A stretch of DNA of 64,000 bases from Bacteroidaceae bacterium. GTDB lineage: Bacteria > Bacteroidota > Bacteroidia > Bacteroidales > Bacteroidaceae. The DNA lies in NCBI GenBank assembly GCA_900770655.1, contig CAAGLA010000025.1:11460-75459 (forward strand), written 5' to 3'. The translations under genes were made by a program, and so were the position numbers. Below the pieces are notes generated by a model, which did no database searches, was not told the origin of the DNA, and was given only the letters and a program-made list of their open reading frames with translations. The number at the start of each line of letters is the position of its first letter. Positions within the stretch are counted from its first letter, which is position 1. Shown one piece after another: positions 1-8,846 of this stretch.

Positions 1-1
1 T

Positions 2-3000
2 GTTCCTGTGAGTGGCGGCCGCTATCTTCTGTATTGGCCGCGTTCGGGCAAGTTCCTTGCCAATTCAATGGCTAGCTACAACGGCAAGAACGGTTGGCAA
101 TACAGCACATCCGATTTTCTCTCTGCGGCCGAGGTTAAACTTAAGTCTGTCGATGGCGGTTTCTTTGAAATTGAGTACGACGGAACATATTTAGGTAGCG
201 CTATTACTGTTTATGTGGGCGCCGAAATGCGCGATGGCGTAAATTCTAAAATGAAAATCTTTACCCTCGAACATAAGAATTACCTCGAAAACGGTATATA
301 CGATAAAGGCTACTCTTTGCCTATAGCATTCAACTGGTCTATATACAAGGCAAATGTTTCGGCCGAAACGGTAAGTAGCCTTTCTGTAGAATTCCCGCAA
401 CTTGCTGCTGCCTATCTGCAACCGTTCATTACTAAGGCCGAAGGCTATCTTAGGGTCTACGGCGACCATAGCGGTTTTTGTACAAACGGCGAGAATACCG
501 CATTAAACGAGGCTATTGAGAATACAAGGCAGGCTATGGAAAGTGTCGATAATATAGAGGCTGTAGGAAATGCCGAACAGGCTATTATGCAGGCGTTATC
601 CCGCTATATGTCGGCCGGCTTGGGTAAATATGAGAGCCGCATAAAAAGTTTGCTGACAACAGAGCGTTTCTCTTCCTTCCCCTATACGCCGGGAACATAC
701 CCCGAAACATCGAAAACTATGCTCGAAGGGCTGCTTTCTACTATTTCGGCGGCAAAGTCAAATGCCGGTGTCTACTCAGCCGAAGAGTATGAAGCGCTAT
801 ATTCGCAACTCGAAAATGATATAGCCAATTTCAAAGCTACAAAGATAGAAGATGCAGCCGGAGGTGAAGAGCCCGAAGAGAGTACTCCCGAACTTGTAGA
901 AGGTGAAGTGGTCTTTGTATATCTTAAGAACGGAAATATTGATGCATATATTCTTTCATCGCTCGACGGAAACTATTACGAGGAAAACGGAACACTATAT
1001 TTCCCAATAGCAGAAGACGAGCTCGTATCGTACACAAGCGAGGAATATGACAGCTGTTCGTTTGTCTTCCCTCTTTTGCCCGAAATGACCTCGTTCAAGT
1101 TCAACAACAAGTATAACCCGAATTTGAATGTCGATGCAGAAGCCCAGACTATAGAAAGCGATATTTATTTCAGCCTCAATGCTATTGGCAAGTGGCTCAC
1201 AGCAAGTTTCCAGTTGAGCGATGACAGAGCTGTGGCTTTCGTAGATACCGTTCTTCAGGTGAGCAAGGTTACACGCCAGAGCTTCGATAGCAAGGTTACA
1301 TACAATGTTACATATCCCGGCTACAATATTGTGGAGCGCGTTAAGGTTCAAGATGAATTGTGGACCACTCCTGTAGCAGACAGCGACACTGTAGAGGTGC
1401 AGCTCACTGCCGATATGCTGTCGACCAACAAGCCTTCGCAAGAGACAAACGAAGGGCTGGAGAATCTGCTCGATAACGACCCCTATACTATATTCCATTC
1501 TACTTGGGGAACAGCGAACAATGCAACGGTTAATCTGAATACCTATATTCAAGTAGATCTTAAAGAATCTGTAGATAATATTCAGCTCTATTATAAATGC
1601 AGGCCGGGTAGTGGCTACAACCCGCTTGTATGGGAGGTTTATGCAAGCAACGAAGGCGAGGAGTGGACTCTTGTGCGTACTATTTCTGCAACAGATGACA
1701 ATATGCCCACGGGTGGTGTCGGGCAGGAATACCGTTCGCCGACAATAGCTCTTGGCGGCAGCTATTCGAAACTGAGAATTCTGCAAACAAGCGGTGAGTA
1801 CTCAAAGAACCACTTTGTTCTGTCGGAACTTCGCTTATACAAGGTCCTTTTGGGCAGTACAACCGAAGAACCGGAAAAGATACAGGATGCCGTTTACGAA
1901 AACCGTTACAGGCCTTTCGGTAGAGAATACAATATTCATATCGACTGGCTCACAGACAATGCGGCTTCTGTGCCTCGCATTGATATAGATATTGAGGACG
2001 GTCTGTTCGTGACTAGCAAAAATTACTATCTCAATGCAAAATTCCGCATCACAGGTTATGGCGTTTACGAGAACTTCGAAGACTCTGTGCAGATAAAGGG
2101 CCGCGGTAACTCGACGTGGGGCGGATATGGCCACAAGAATCCCTATCGTTTGAAGTTTGCCGAAAAGGTTAAGCCTTTCGGTCTCACAAAGGGTAAGAGC
2201 TGGGTATTGCTTGCCAATGCACAGCAAGGCTCACTTATGGCAAATGCAATATCTATGAAGATAGGTCAGCTTACAGGTACAGAATATGTAAACCATATAA
2301 TACCGGTAGAACTCTATATCAATGGCGTGTATCAGGGCAGCTATATGTTTACCGAAAAGGTAGGTATGGCAAACAACAGCGTGGATATTGATGAGGCTCT
2401 TGGATATCTGCTTGAACTCGATACATATTCCAGCGCCGATGAACCTATATTCAGAACCGGTGTTTATACATTGCCTGTAAAGATTAGCGAGCCCGACCTT
2501 GAGGACCTCCCCGACACAGAGGCCGCTACACGTGTTGAAAAGATTCAGAACGATATCAGGACAATGTCTAACGTTGTCTTCAATGGCGGTGATATTGAAT
2601 CGGTACTCGATATGCAGGCTCTGGCGCGTTTCTACCTTGCCAACGACCTTTCGTTGAACCAAGAGATTAATCACCCGAAGAGTACATTCCTGTTTATGGA
2701 CGAAAGTGAAGAGAATCCGCGCCTTAAGTTCGGCCCTATTTGGGACTTCGACTGGGGATTCGGCTATGAGAGCGGTAAATCCTACTGTTACAACGGTGCG
2801 ACATCGAGTGTTATAAGCAATAGTATGGAAGCTGCTGCATTCTGGCAGGATATAACAAATAACGAAACCTTCCGCAAGCATTACTATATGGTATGGACCG
2901 AATTCCTGCAGAACAACTCAATGGACGAACTGTTGGAGTATATAGACAGCTACTATAATTTTGCCAAGAACTCGTTCCAGAACAACTACAATTATGGCCA

Positions 3001-3937
3001 TACAAACTTTACCGAAAGTGATGCCCAGCGTGCAAAGCAGTGGCTGCAGGCACGCCGTAATTATCTTGTAGGCAACCTAACAGAATATAATATAGATGAA
3101 TTGCTTCACCCGCTTCCGGGCGATGTGAACTGCAACGACTTTGTTACCGTGCACGACGCCGCGTTGGTTGTGGCGCACCTGAACAGCAGTACGCACCCGT
3201 CATTCAATGCTGTGAAGGCCGATTACGACAATAGCGGTGAAATAACTCTCGACGATGCCGATGCTGTAGCAAATCTTGTCCTTGCGAGTGAATTGCCGTC
3301 GCCAATGTATTGGTACACAACTCCTGAGGCTGTAGGCAACCTCTATGCTGCCGATGTGGAATTTGAACTTGGTACAGATGTTGTATTCCCTGTCAATATT
3401 CTTAGCTACAATGCCGAAGGCTACTCGGCGCTGCAGTTCGATGTAAAGGTTCCGGACGGGCTATTTGTATACGATATTACTCCCGGCGATGTACTCGACG
3501 GATATAACTTCAGCTGGTCTCAACTAGATATGAACACCTACAGGGCTGTTCTCTATTCCAATGAGAATAACGTCATCAATACAGGCGATAATATTCTCTT
3601 TAATATAACTGCCGGCCTTATGTCGGTTGTTGAAGAGGGGTTGTGTAGTGTAAATATAAGCAATATTTATGCTGTGAACGGTGAGAATAACGAGTGTCGT
3701 ATGGACAATATAGCCATTGGCTTTGGCCAGACAACAGGTATTGGCAATAACATTGCGACAGTCTCAATAAAGGGTGGCAACTGCATTACCATAACTGCTC
3801 TTGAGGCGCACAATGTTGAAATATACAGTGTCGACGGTCGTCTGGTACGTAGCGTGAATGTTGAAGAGGGTACAACCCGCATTTCACTGCCGGCCGGTCT
3901 CTATGTGGTAGATGGCTGTAAAGTGTTGGTTTATTAA
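2..3937 (+). CDS. CotH-domain secreted protein with discoidin, dockerin and sorting tail (5' truncated)
   Basis: The frame is open to the left edge, so the N-terminus and signal peptide lie outside the window; the GTG at 8 is not a credible start. Going through the roughly 1310 visible residues: an F5/8 type C (discoidin) fold around 470-615; a CotH kinase-like domain around 655-1020, with RGNSTW near its start and the acidic motif GPIWDFDWGFGY; a type I dockerin-like pair of Asp-rich loops around 1036-1095 (DVNCNDFVTVHDA and DYDNSGEITLDDA); a beta-sandwich resembling a cohesin around 1110-1245; and a C-terminal tail (VEIYSVDGRLVRS to LPAGLYVVDG) like type A type IX secretion signals. CotH proteins elsewhere are atypical kinases of secreted proteins. 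I infer a surface or secreted protein; substrate unknown. It ends at a strong terminator. Confidence 0.85.
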   Translation, partial: VPVSGGRYLLYWPRSGKFLANSMASYNGKNGWQYSTSDFLSAAEVKLKSVDGGFFEIEYDGTYLGSAITVYVGAEMRDGVNSKMKIFTLEHKNYLENGIYDKGYSLPIAFNWSIYKANVSAETVSSLSVEFPQLAAAYLQPFITKAEGYLRVYGDHSGFCTNGENTALNEAIENTRQAMESVDNIEAVGNAEQAIMQALSRYMSAGLGKYESRIKSLLTTERFSSFPYTPGTYPETSKTMLEGLLSTISAAKSNAGVYSAEEYEALYSQLENDIANFKATKIEDAAGGEEPEESTPELVEGEVVFVYLKNGNIDAYILSSLDGNYYEENGTLYFPIAEDELVSYTSEEYDSCSFVFPLLPEMTSFKFNNKYNPNLNVDAEAQTIESDIYFSLNAIGKWLTASFQLSDDRAVAFVDTVLQVSKVTRQSFDSKVTYNVTYPGYNIVERVKVQDELWTTPVADSDTVEVQLTADMLSTNKPSQETNEGLENLLDNDPYTIFHSTWGTANNATVNLNTYIQVDLKESVDNIQLYYKCRPGSGYNPLVWEVYASNEGEEWTLVRTISATDDNMPTGGVGQEYRSPTIALGGSYSKLRILQTSGEYSKNHFVLSELRLYKVLLGSTTEEPEKIQDAVYENRYRPFGREYNIHIDWLTDNAASVPRIDIDIEDGLFVTSKNYYLNAKFRITGYGVYENFEDSVQIKGRGNSTWGGYGHKNPYRLKFAEKVKPFGLTKGKSWVLLANAQQGSLMANAISMKIGQLTGTEYVNHIIPVELYINGVYQGSYMFTEKVGMANNSVDIDEALGYLLELDTYSSADEPIFRTGVYTLPVKISEPDLEDLPDTEAATRVEKIQNDIRTMSNVVFNGGDIESVLDMQALARFYLANDLSLNQEINHPKSTFLFMDESEENPRLKFGPIWDFDWGFGYESGKSYCYNGATSSVISNSMEAAAFWQDITNNETFRKHYYMVWTEFLQNNSMDELLEYIDSYYNFAKNSFQNNYNYGHTNFTESDAQRAKQWLQARRNYLVGNLTEYNIDELLHPLPGDVNCNDFVTVHDAALVVAHLNSSTHPSFNAVKADYDNSGEITLDDADAVANLVLASELPSPMYWYTTPEAVGNLYAADVEFELGTDVVFPVNILSYNAEGYSALQFDVKVPDGLFVYDITPGDVLDGYNFSWSQLDMNTYRAVLYSNENNVINTGDNILFNITAGLMSVVEEGLCSVNISNIYAVNGENNECRMDNIAIGFGQTTGIGNNIATVSIKGGNCITITALEAHNVEIYSVDGRLVRSVNVEEGTTRISLPAGLYVVDGCKVLVY

Positions 3938-3950
3938 TAGAACAGTTCAT

Positions 3951-3996
3951 ACATACAAAAATCCGGCACCCTGCAGGGTGCCGGATTTTTGTATGT
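3951..3996. terminator. Bidirectional intrinsic terminator
   Basis: An almost perfect palindrome: arms ATCCGGCACCC and GGGTGCCGGAT around TGCA, flanked by A5 on the left and T5 on the right, with ACATAC/GTATGT extending the symmetry. It lies between the convergent CotH gene and the S46 peptidase gene and can serve both. Confidence 0.85.
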
Positions 3997-4013
3997 GTTC
4001 TATGTAAAGATGT

Positions 4014-6158
4014 TTATTTTACAATGTTCATCTCTTCAATCAGGCGGTTGCAGTTGCCGAACTTGTCAATAATGAACAGGACATAGCGTATATCTACGTT
4101 TATACAGCGTTGCAGGTTGTCGTCGAAGTTTATGTCACCGCTAAGCGACTCCCAGTTGCCGTCGAATGCAAGGCCTATCAGTTCACCTCTTGAGTTAAGG
4201 ACACCGCTTCCGCTGTTGCCGCCGGTAATATCGTTTGTCGTGAGGAAGGCTACAGGCATCTCTCCGTTTGCCATAGCGTACTGTCCGTAGTCCTTTGTCT
4301 CGTAAAGGTTTCTGAGGCCTGCGGGAACAATGAACTCGCTATTGTTGGGGTCTTCCTTCTCCATAACGCCTTCGAGTGTGGTGTAGTAGTTGAAAATGAC
4401 ACCGTCTTTGGGGCTGTATGGCTTTACATTACCGTATGTAAGGCGCATTGTAAAGTTCGCATCGGGAGCCATTGGCGCACCGTTGGCCATCTCCAAAAGA
4501 CCTCTCAGGTATGTTTTGTGCAGCGGGTTAATTCTGTTGGCAAAAACGGTGCTTTTGTCGTGCAAATCGATGTAGGTCTCAAACACAGCCTTGCGCAAAA
4601 GATAACCGAGGTCGTTGTTTACCTTCTTGGCTGTAGGCTTTCTTAAGAACTTGTTCAGGTTCTCCTCGCTTGCCAGTATTGAATTGTCATAAACGTCATC
4701 GATATATTCTTCGAGGTCGCCATCGTACTTCTCATATATCTCGTTGAGGTAGCTGTGGCGTTCTTCGGCCTTAGTGAGTTCAAAGTATAGCGGAAGGACC
4801 TCTTTTGCTATACGGCGGTCAATAGCGTGGCTGTAGTCGCGTTCGTGAACCCAGCTGTAGTAACCGTTCAAAAGTTCCCTTGCAGCCTCCTTGTCTTCGA
4901 AATCGTTGCCAGCAATCTGGCTGTCGAGGTTGCGGTATATGAACTCAACATTGTTTATCAGTTCTATTACCAGTGTGCTGAGATACTCGTTGCGGCTCAT
5001 ATCGGCAACGCAAGCATTGATGTCTGCCACAACACTCTGGTACTCTTCGTTGCCTGTTCTCTGTGCCCAAGCAAGGAACTCTGCCTCTTCGGCAAGCTTT
5101 GTCTCAACAACCCTGTTGTCGACAATAGCCTTGTTCATACCTATTGAATTCTTCCAGTAGTTGCTTATCCTAGCTTGTTTGTCGGCATACATAATTGAAA
5201 CCTCTTCGCTCTTTGCCATCTCTTCGCGAATGATATTGAGGGTTACGTCGCGCATAGCTATGCGAGGCTCGTTCTCTTGGAACATTCTCATTCTAACCTC
5301 TTCGCCGGTGAGGTAACGCGATGTGCTGCCGGGAAATCCCATAATCATAGCAAAGTCGCCATATTCGAAGCCGGCAAGAGATACATTAAGGAACTTTGGG
5401 GTGCTCAAAGGTATATTCTCTTCGCTGTAGGCAGCAGGGTTACCCTCTTTGTCGCCATATATGCGGAACACCGAAAAGTCGCCTGTGTGGCGTGGCCACA
5501 TCCAGTTGTCGGTCTCGCCGCCGAATTTACCAATAGAGTTCGGGGGAGTTGCTACAAGGCGTACATCGGTATACTTCTTGTAATATATAAGGTAATATTT
5601 GTTACCCTCGAAATATGGTTTCAGTTCAGGGTATAGGTAGCTCTTGCCCTCTATGGTGTCGGCTGAAAAGAGCTCGTGTGCAATCTGGCTTAATGATGTG
5701 CGGTTGAATGACTGCTCAACGGTGAGTGTACCGGCCTCTATGCGGCTGTTAACCTCGTCGGTAACATCGGTAATTCTCTCTACGAATGTGAATGCAATAT
5801 CTTCGCACGGCAATTCCTCTTTGTAGCTCTGGCTCCAGAAACCGTTGTGCAGGTAGTTGTGCTCAACCGTACTTAGCTGCTGTATGAAACTGAAACCGCA
5901 GTGGTGGTTGGTTATTACAAGGCCGTTGGGAGAAATAATCTCGCCGGTACAGCCACCGCCAAATATACCTATAGCATCCTTGAGAGACGGTGCGTCAGGT
6001 GAATAAATATCGTCAATGGACATCTCCAAGCCCTGACTGCGCATCTGGTCCTCGAGGTTCTGCTGGCGCATCAGCTGCAATAGCCACATACCCTCGTCGG
6101 CTCTTAGCTGAGGGGTGGCAAAGACTGCTATGAGCAGCGCAATGATTAATTTTTTCAT
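4014..6158 (-). CDS. S46 family dipeptidyl peptidase, DPP7-type
   Basis: 714 residues, the usual length for peptidase family S46. A cleavable signal peptide (MKKLIIALLIAVFATPQLRA) sends it to the periplasm. Catalytic signatures are visible: TNHHCGFS (His about 86), an Asp in RHTGDFSVF, and the serine in GGNSGSG. The residue 18 positions after the catalytic Ser is Gly (context AFDGNWE). In characterised Porphyromonas enzymes Gly here marks DPP7 (hydrophobic P1) and Arg marks DPP11 (Asp/Glu P1), so I infer DPP7-like specificity. It would release dipeptides from oligopeptides for amino-acid fermentation. It is monocistronic and convergent with the CotH gene. Confidence 0.9.
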   Translation of the reverse strand: MKKLIIALLIAVFATPQLRADEGMWLLQLMRQQNLEDQMRSQGLEMSIDDIYSPDAPSLKDAIGIFGGGCTGEIISPNGLVITNHHCGFSFIQQLSTVEHNYLHNGFWSQSYKEELPCEDIAFTFVERITDVTDEVNSRIEAGTLTVEQSFNRTSLSQIAHELFSADTIEGKSYLYPELKPYFEGNKYYLIYYKKYTDVRLVATPPNSIGKFGGETDNWMWPRHTGDFSVFRIYGDKEGNPAAYSEENIPLSTPKFLNVSLAGFEYGDFAMIMGFPGSTSRYLTGEEVRMRMFQENEPRIAMRDVTLNIIREEMAKSEEVSIMYADKQARISNYWKNSIGMNKAIVDNRVVETKLAEEAEFLAWAQRTGNEEYQSVVADINACVADMSRNEYLSTLVIELINNVEFIYRNLDSQIAGNDFEDKEAARELLNGYYSWVHERDYSHAIDRRIAKEVLPLYFELTKAEERHSYLNEIYEKYDGDLEEYIDDVYDNSILASEENLNKFLRKPTAKKVNNDLGYLLRKAVFETYIDLHDKSTVFANRINPLHKTYLRGLLEMANGAPMAPDANFTMRLTYGNVKPYSPKDGVIFNYYTTLEGVMEKEDPNNSEFIVPAGLRNLYETKDYGQYAMANGEMPVAFLTTNDITGGNSGSGVLNSRGELIGLAFDGNWESLSGDINFDDNLQRCINVDIRYVLFIIDKFGNCNRLIEEMNIVK

Positions 6159-6479
6159 AACTGTTTCTATTTATAATGTTAAAAAAGTTTCCTATTCTGC
6201 AAAGATACATTAAAAAAGGCCTAATAATTAGTGATGTAAACGCTTTTTAACAGATTGACACCTTTTTTATCAAACAAAGCGGGCTTTCACTCTGTTTTTT
6301 AATAATTAATAAGAAATTATAGGGGATAATCTTGCGTAAACTGTTCTATCTTTGCAAGGTAGCGAAAACAATGGCATTTTAGCGAAAGCATCTGCAGCTG
6401 CAGTGTTTCCGGTTTTTGAAATGTTCTGCTTTTTGCTGTTAATTATCTATTATAACTGTAGTTAAACACCATAATAATA
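6159..6479. promoter_or_regulatory. 321-base divergent intergenic region with two -7 elements
   Basis: This is the longest non-coding stretch. On the minus strand TATCTTTG (6207 to 6200) fits the Bacteroidota -7 element for the S46 gene. On the plus strand TATCTTTG at 6347-6354 fits the -7 element for the DUF4369 lipoprotein gene and leaves a leader of about 120 bases. I see no convincing TTTG at -33 for either. A short CTGCAGCTGCAG palindrome lies at 6393-6404. No small gene or structured RNA was recognised here. Confidence 0.5.
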
Positions 6480-7166
6480 ATGCGGCAGTTGTTCGGAATT
6501 TTGGGGCTTTTGTTTATATCGGCAATGTTCTCTTTTGTTTCTTGCGAAAAGAGTACATTCAAACTGAACGGAATCTTGTCCATCGGTTATTACGACGGCG
6601 ATACGGTTTTTCTCAGGCAATACCAGAACGATTCGCTTATGAATATAGGTTTCACAACTATAAAAGAGGGGGCATTCGAACTTGAAGGCTCTGCTGCAGA
6701 ACCATATATGGCCGGTCTTTATTTGAATAGCGTTCTTTTGGTTCCGCTTGTTGTAGAGCCGGGCGGTATATGCGTTAAGTTAACCGGTGAAGAGGCGTCG
6801 GTATCGGGTACGCCTCTTAATGATGCCCTCTACGAATACATAGACCGTGTAGACAGTTTCGAGGTATCGCTTGCCGAAATTTCGAGAATGGAGGCACGCC
6901 TCATTATGGATGGCACCGACGCCAATGCCGCCAAAGGTTTCGTGGAGCGCACATTCCTTAAGACGAATTTGGAAATGGAACTCTATATCGACAATTTCAT
7001 TAAAGGGCATTATAACGATATTCTTGGTCCGTTTGTATTCAGGCAGTGGTATGGGCAGATGCTTTATCCTATGTCCAGCGAAAGAGTTAAGAATATTATG
7101 CAAGGAGCCCCTGAATGTTTTAAGGAACATCAATATGTAAAAGGGGTGGTATCGACCGATAATTGA
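6480..7166 (+). CDS. DUF4369-type lipoprotein without a thioredoxin domain
   Basis: 228 residues. A type II signal peptide ends in a lipobox (FVSC, Cys about 22), so it is probably an envelope lipoprotein. The region after it (TFKLNGILSIGYYDGDTVFLRQ, then a GAFELEG turn and a VEPGG turn) matches the DUF4369 pattern that usually precedes an AhpC/TSA-thioredoxin domain in Bacteroidota. Here the protein stops after an alpha-helical segment (NDALYEYIDRVDSFE and following) and never reaches a thioredoxin fold. The stop lies just before a strong terminator, so this looks like a natural short form rather than an assembly break. Function is unknown. Confidence 0.75.
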   Translation: MRQLFGILGLLFISAMFSFVSCEKSTFKLNGILSIGYYDGDTVFLRQYQNDSLMNIGFTTIKEGAFELEGSAAEPYMAGLYLNSVLLVPLVVEPGGICVKLTGEEASVSGTPLNDALYEYIDRVDSFEVSLAEISRMEARLIMDGTDANAAKGFVERTFLKTNLEMELYIDNFIKGHYNDILGPFVFRQWYGQMLYPMSSERVKNIMQGAPECFKEHQYVKGVVSTDN

Positions 7167-7178
7167 CAGGTTCCTTTC

Positions 7179-7220
7179 ATATAAAAAACCCGCCGACGTA
7201 GCCGGCGGGTTTTTTTATAT
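7179..7220. terminator. Bidirectional intrinsic terminator
   Basis: Stem CCCGCCG/CGGCGGG around a seven-base loop, with A6 on the left and T7 on the right and ATAT on both flanks. It separates the convergent DUF4369 lipoprotein and plsC genes. Confidence 0.88.
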
Positions 7221-7235
7221 ATTTGTGGTCTCTTT

Positions 7236-7970
7236 TTACTCCTCTCCAAGGGTCTTTGCTATGGCAGCGCGGGTCTCTGTCATTAGGTATTCGACATTCT
7301 CGCTGTCACGGCCTTTACATTCAATGGGGGCGTGGAAGGTGAGTGTTACAGGAGACCAGTGAAGGCACATACAGCCTTTTGGCAGAATATCGTATGAACC
7401 CTGAATAGATACCGGTATAATGGTCTTTTGTGCCATATTGGCAATTACAAAAGCTCCTTTCTTGAACCTGCCCAGCTTGCCGTTGTCACTTCTTGTGCCC
7501 TCGGCAAAGATAGACATCGACTTTCCGCCTTTAAGCACCTTTATGGCCTTGCGCAAAAGGTCTTTCTGCGGTGTCGTGCGGTTCACGAATATATGTTCGG
7601 TCTTGGCGCAGGCCACACCAAGCAAGGGCACCTTGCGTAAAGAATCCTTCATAATCCATTTGAAGTTTTTCATAACGTACCCGTACATAACAATGACGTC
7701 GAACATTCCTTGATGGTTGGCCACGAAGACATAATTCTTGTCTTTATCTACATACTTCTTGCGGTCTACTACCTTTACTGGTATAAAGAACAGCAGACAG
7801 GTCAGGCGGCACCATATTATGGCGGGGTAGTAGTCTCCATTCTTTATCTTAAGGTAGTGACCGAAAACAAGAATGGCCAGTGAAGTCAGGGCAGTTAGCA
7901 GTATCGCTGCCCACCAAGCAAATACCACTTGGTATATTACATAAAACGGGTGAAGAATTTTCCTTAACAT
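7236..7970 (-). CDS. plsC: 1-acyl-sn-glycerol-3-phosphate acyltransferase (PlsC)
   Basis: 244 residues, normal for PlsC/LPAAT enzymes, which transfer an acyl chain to the sn-2 position of lysophosphatidic acid in phospholipid synthesis at the inner membrane. The catalytic H-x4-D box is NHQGMFD (His86, Asp91), and the phosphate-binding motif EGTRSDNG follows about 70 residues later. Two hydrophobic stretches in the first 65 residues would anchor it. It is the last gene of a probable pyrC, MetH-reactivation, plsC cluster, 63 bases after the previous stop. Confidence 0.9.
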   Translation of the reverse strand: MLRKILHPFYVIYQVVFAWWAAILLTALTSLAILVFGHYLKIKNGDYYPAIIWCRLTCLLFFIPVKVVDRKKYVDKDKNYVFVANHQGMFDVIVMYGYVMKNFKWIMKDSLRKVPLLGVACAKTEHIFVNRTTPQKDLLRKAIKVLKGGKSMSIFAEGTRSDNGKLGRFKKGAFVIANMAQKTIIPVSIQGSYDILPKGCMCLHWSPVTLTFHAPIECKGRDSENVEYLMTETRAAIAKTLGEE

Positions 7971-8033
7971 ATAATTCTTTTTTTGTTTGTGTTTGTTTGC
8001 AGGTGTAAATATAATGATTTTTTACAAGAACCT

Positions 8034-8846
8034 CTACTCACAGAGGTTCTTTGATAGAAATTTCTTTAAATCTTCCACTCCTGATGTGTGGCGTCGGGCA
8101 TAGTCGTTGAACTGCTCTTCACTAATTTTCCCAACATCAAAATAATGCGACAGAGGGTGGTGTATCATAATCCCGCACACCGATGAATGTGGCATCATAG
8201 CCCCGTTTGGTGTCAGTTCTATCCCAATATCCTTCACCCGCAGCAGCTTGTCTATAATAAAGATTATACTCTGGTCGGGCAGTGACGGGTAACCAACGGC
8301 GGGGCGTATCCCCCGATACTCTTCGCGGTTGAGCTGTTCTATTGTAAAGTTCTCTTCGCCGGCATATCCCCATATCCCTTTGTCTGTTCTCACCTTGCAG
8401 TGCATAACTGTTGCCGTAGCCTCGGCGAGGCGGTCGGCAAGTGTGTGGAACAGCAACTCTTGATATTTGTCGCCTTTGAATGAAATTCCTGCCTGTGGCT
8501 CTATTGTTGTGGCAAAAAGCCCTACAAGGTCTTGCTGCGGCGATACAAAGTCGCTCAGGCACAGGTTGGGTTTCCCGTTTATTGCGTGCTGCTGTCTTAG
8601 CAACGGCAATATTTCATTTTCTATAATAATGTTGTCACCATCGCTGTGGGCGTCGCACAGGGTAAACAGCGCGTGGCAACATTGCAACCCCTCAATGGTG
8701 TGCAACATTGCAATGGCATCGTTCATCAGTTCTTCCTTTGCTTTTGCCCGGGCAGCCCCTGTAAGGCCCCAAGCGTGAAGGAAATAGCTCCAGTCGATGT
8801 ATGGAATAAGTTCACCAACCGTGTAGTGGAAGGTTTTTCTTCTCAT
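8034..8846 (-). CDS. Stand-alone methionine synthase reactivation-domain protein
   Basis: 270 residues made up almost entirely of the C-terminal AdoMet-binding reactivation domain found in cobalamin-dependent MetH. Matching motifs are GIRPAVGYPSLPDQS (E. coli MetH has RPAPGYPACP), LTPNGAMMPHSSVCG (compare AMWPGASVSG), HPLSHYFDVGKIS, and the ending DYARRHTSGVEDLKKFL. In MetH this domain binds S-adenosylmethionine so that oxidised cob(II)alamin can be reductively methylated. I infer that it serves in trans a MetH encoded elsewhere and possibly lacking this module. The start codon overlaps the pyrC stop by four bases (ATGA), suggesting translational coupling. Confidence 0.85.
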   Translation of the reverse strand: MRRKTFHYTVGELIPYIDWSYFLHAWGLTGAARAKAKEELMNDAIAMLHTIEGLQCCHALFTLCDAHSDGDNIIIENEILPLLRQQHAINGKPNLCLSDFVSPQQDLVGLFATTIEPQAGISFKGDKYQELLFHTLADRLAEATATVMHCKVRTDKGIWGYAGEENFTIEQLNREEYRGIRPAVGYPSLPDQSIIFIIDKLLRVKDIGIELTPNGAMMPHSSVCGIMIHHPLSHYFDVGKISEEQFNDYARRHTSGVEDLKKFLSKNLCE

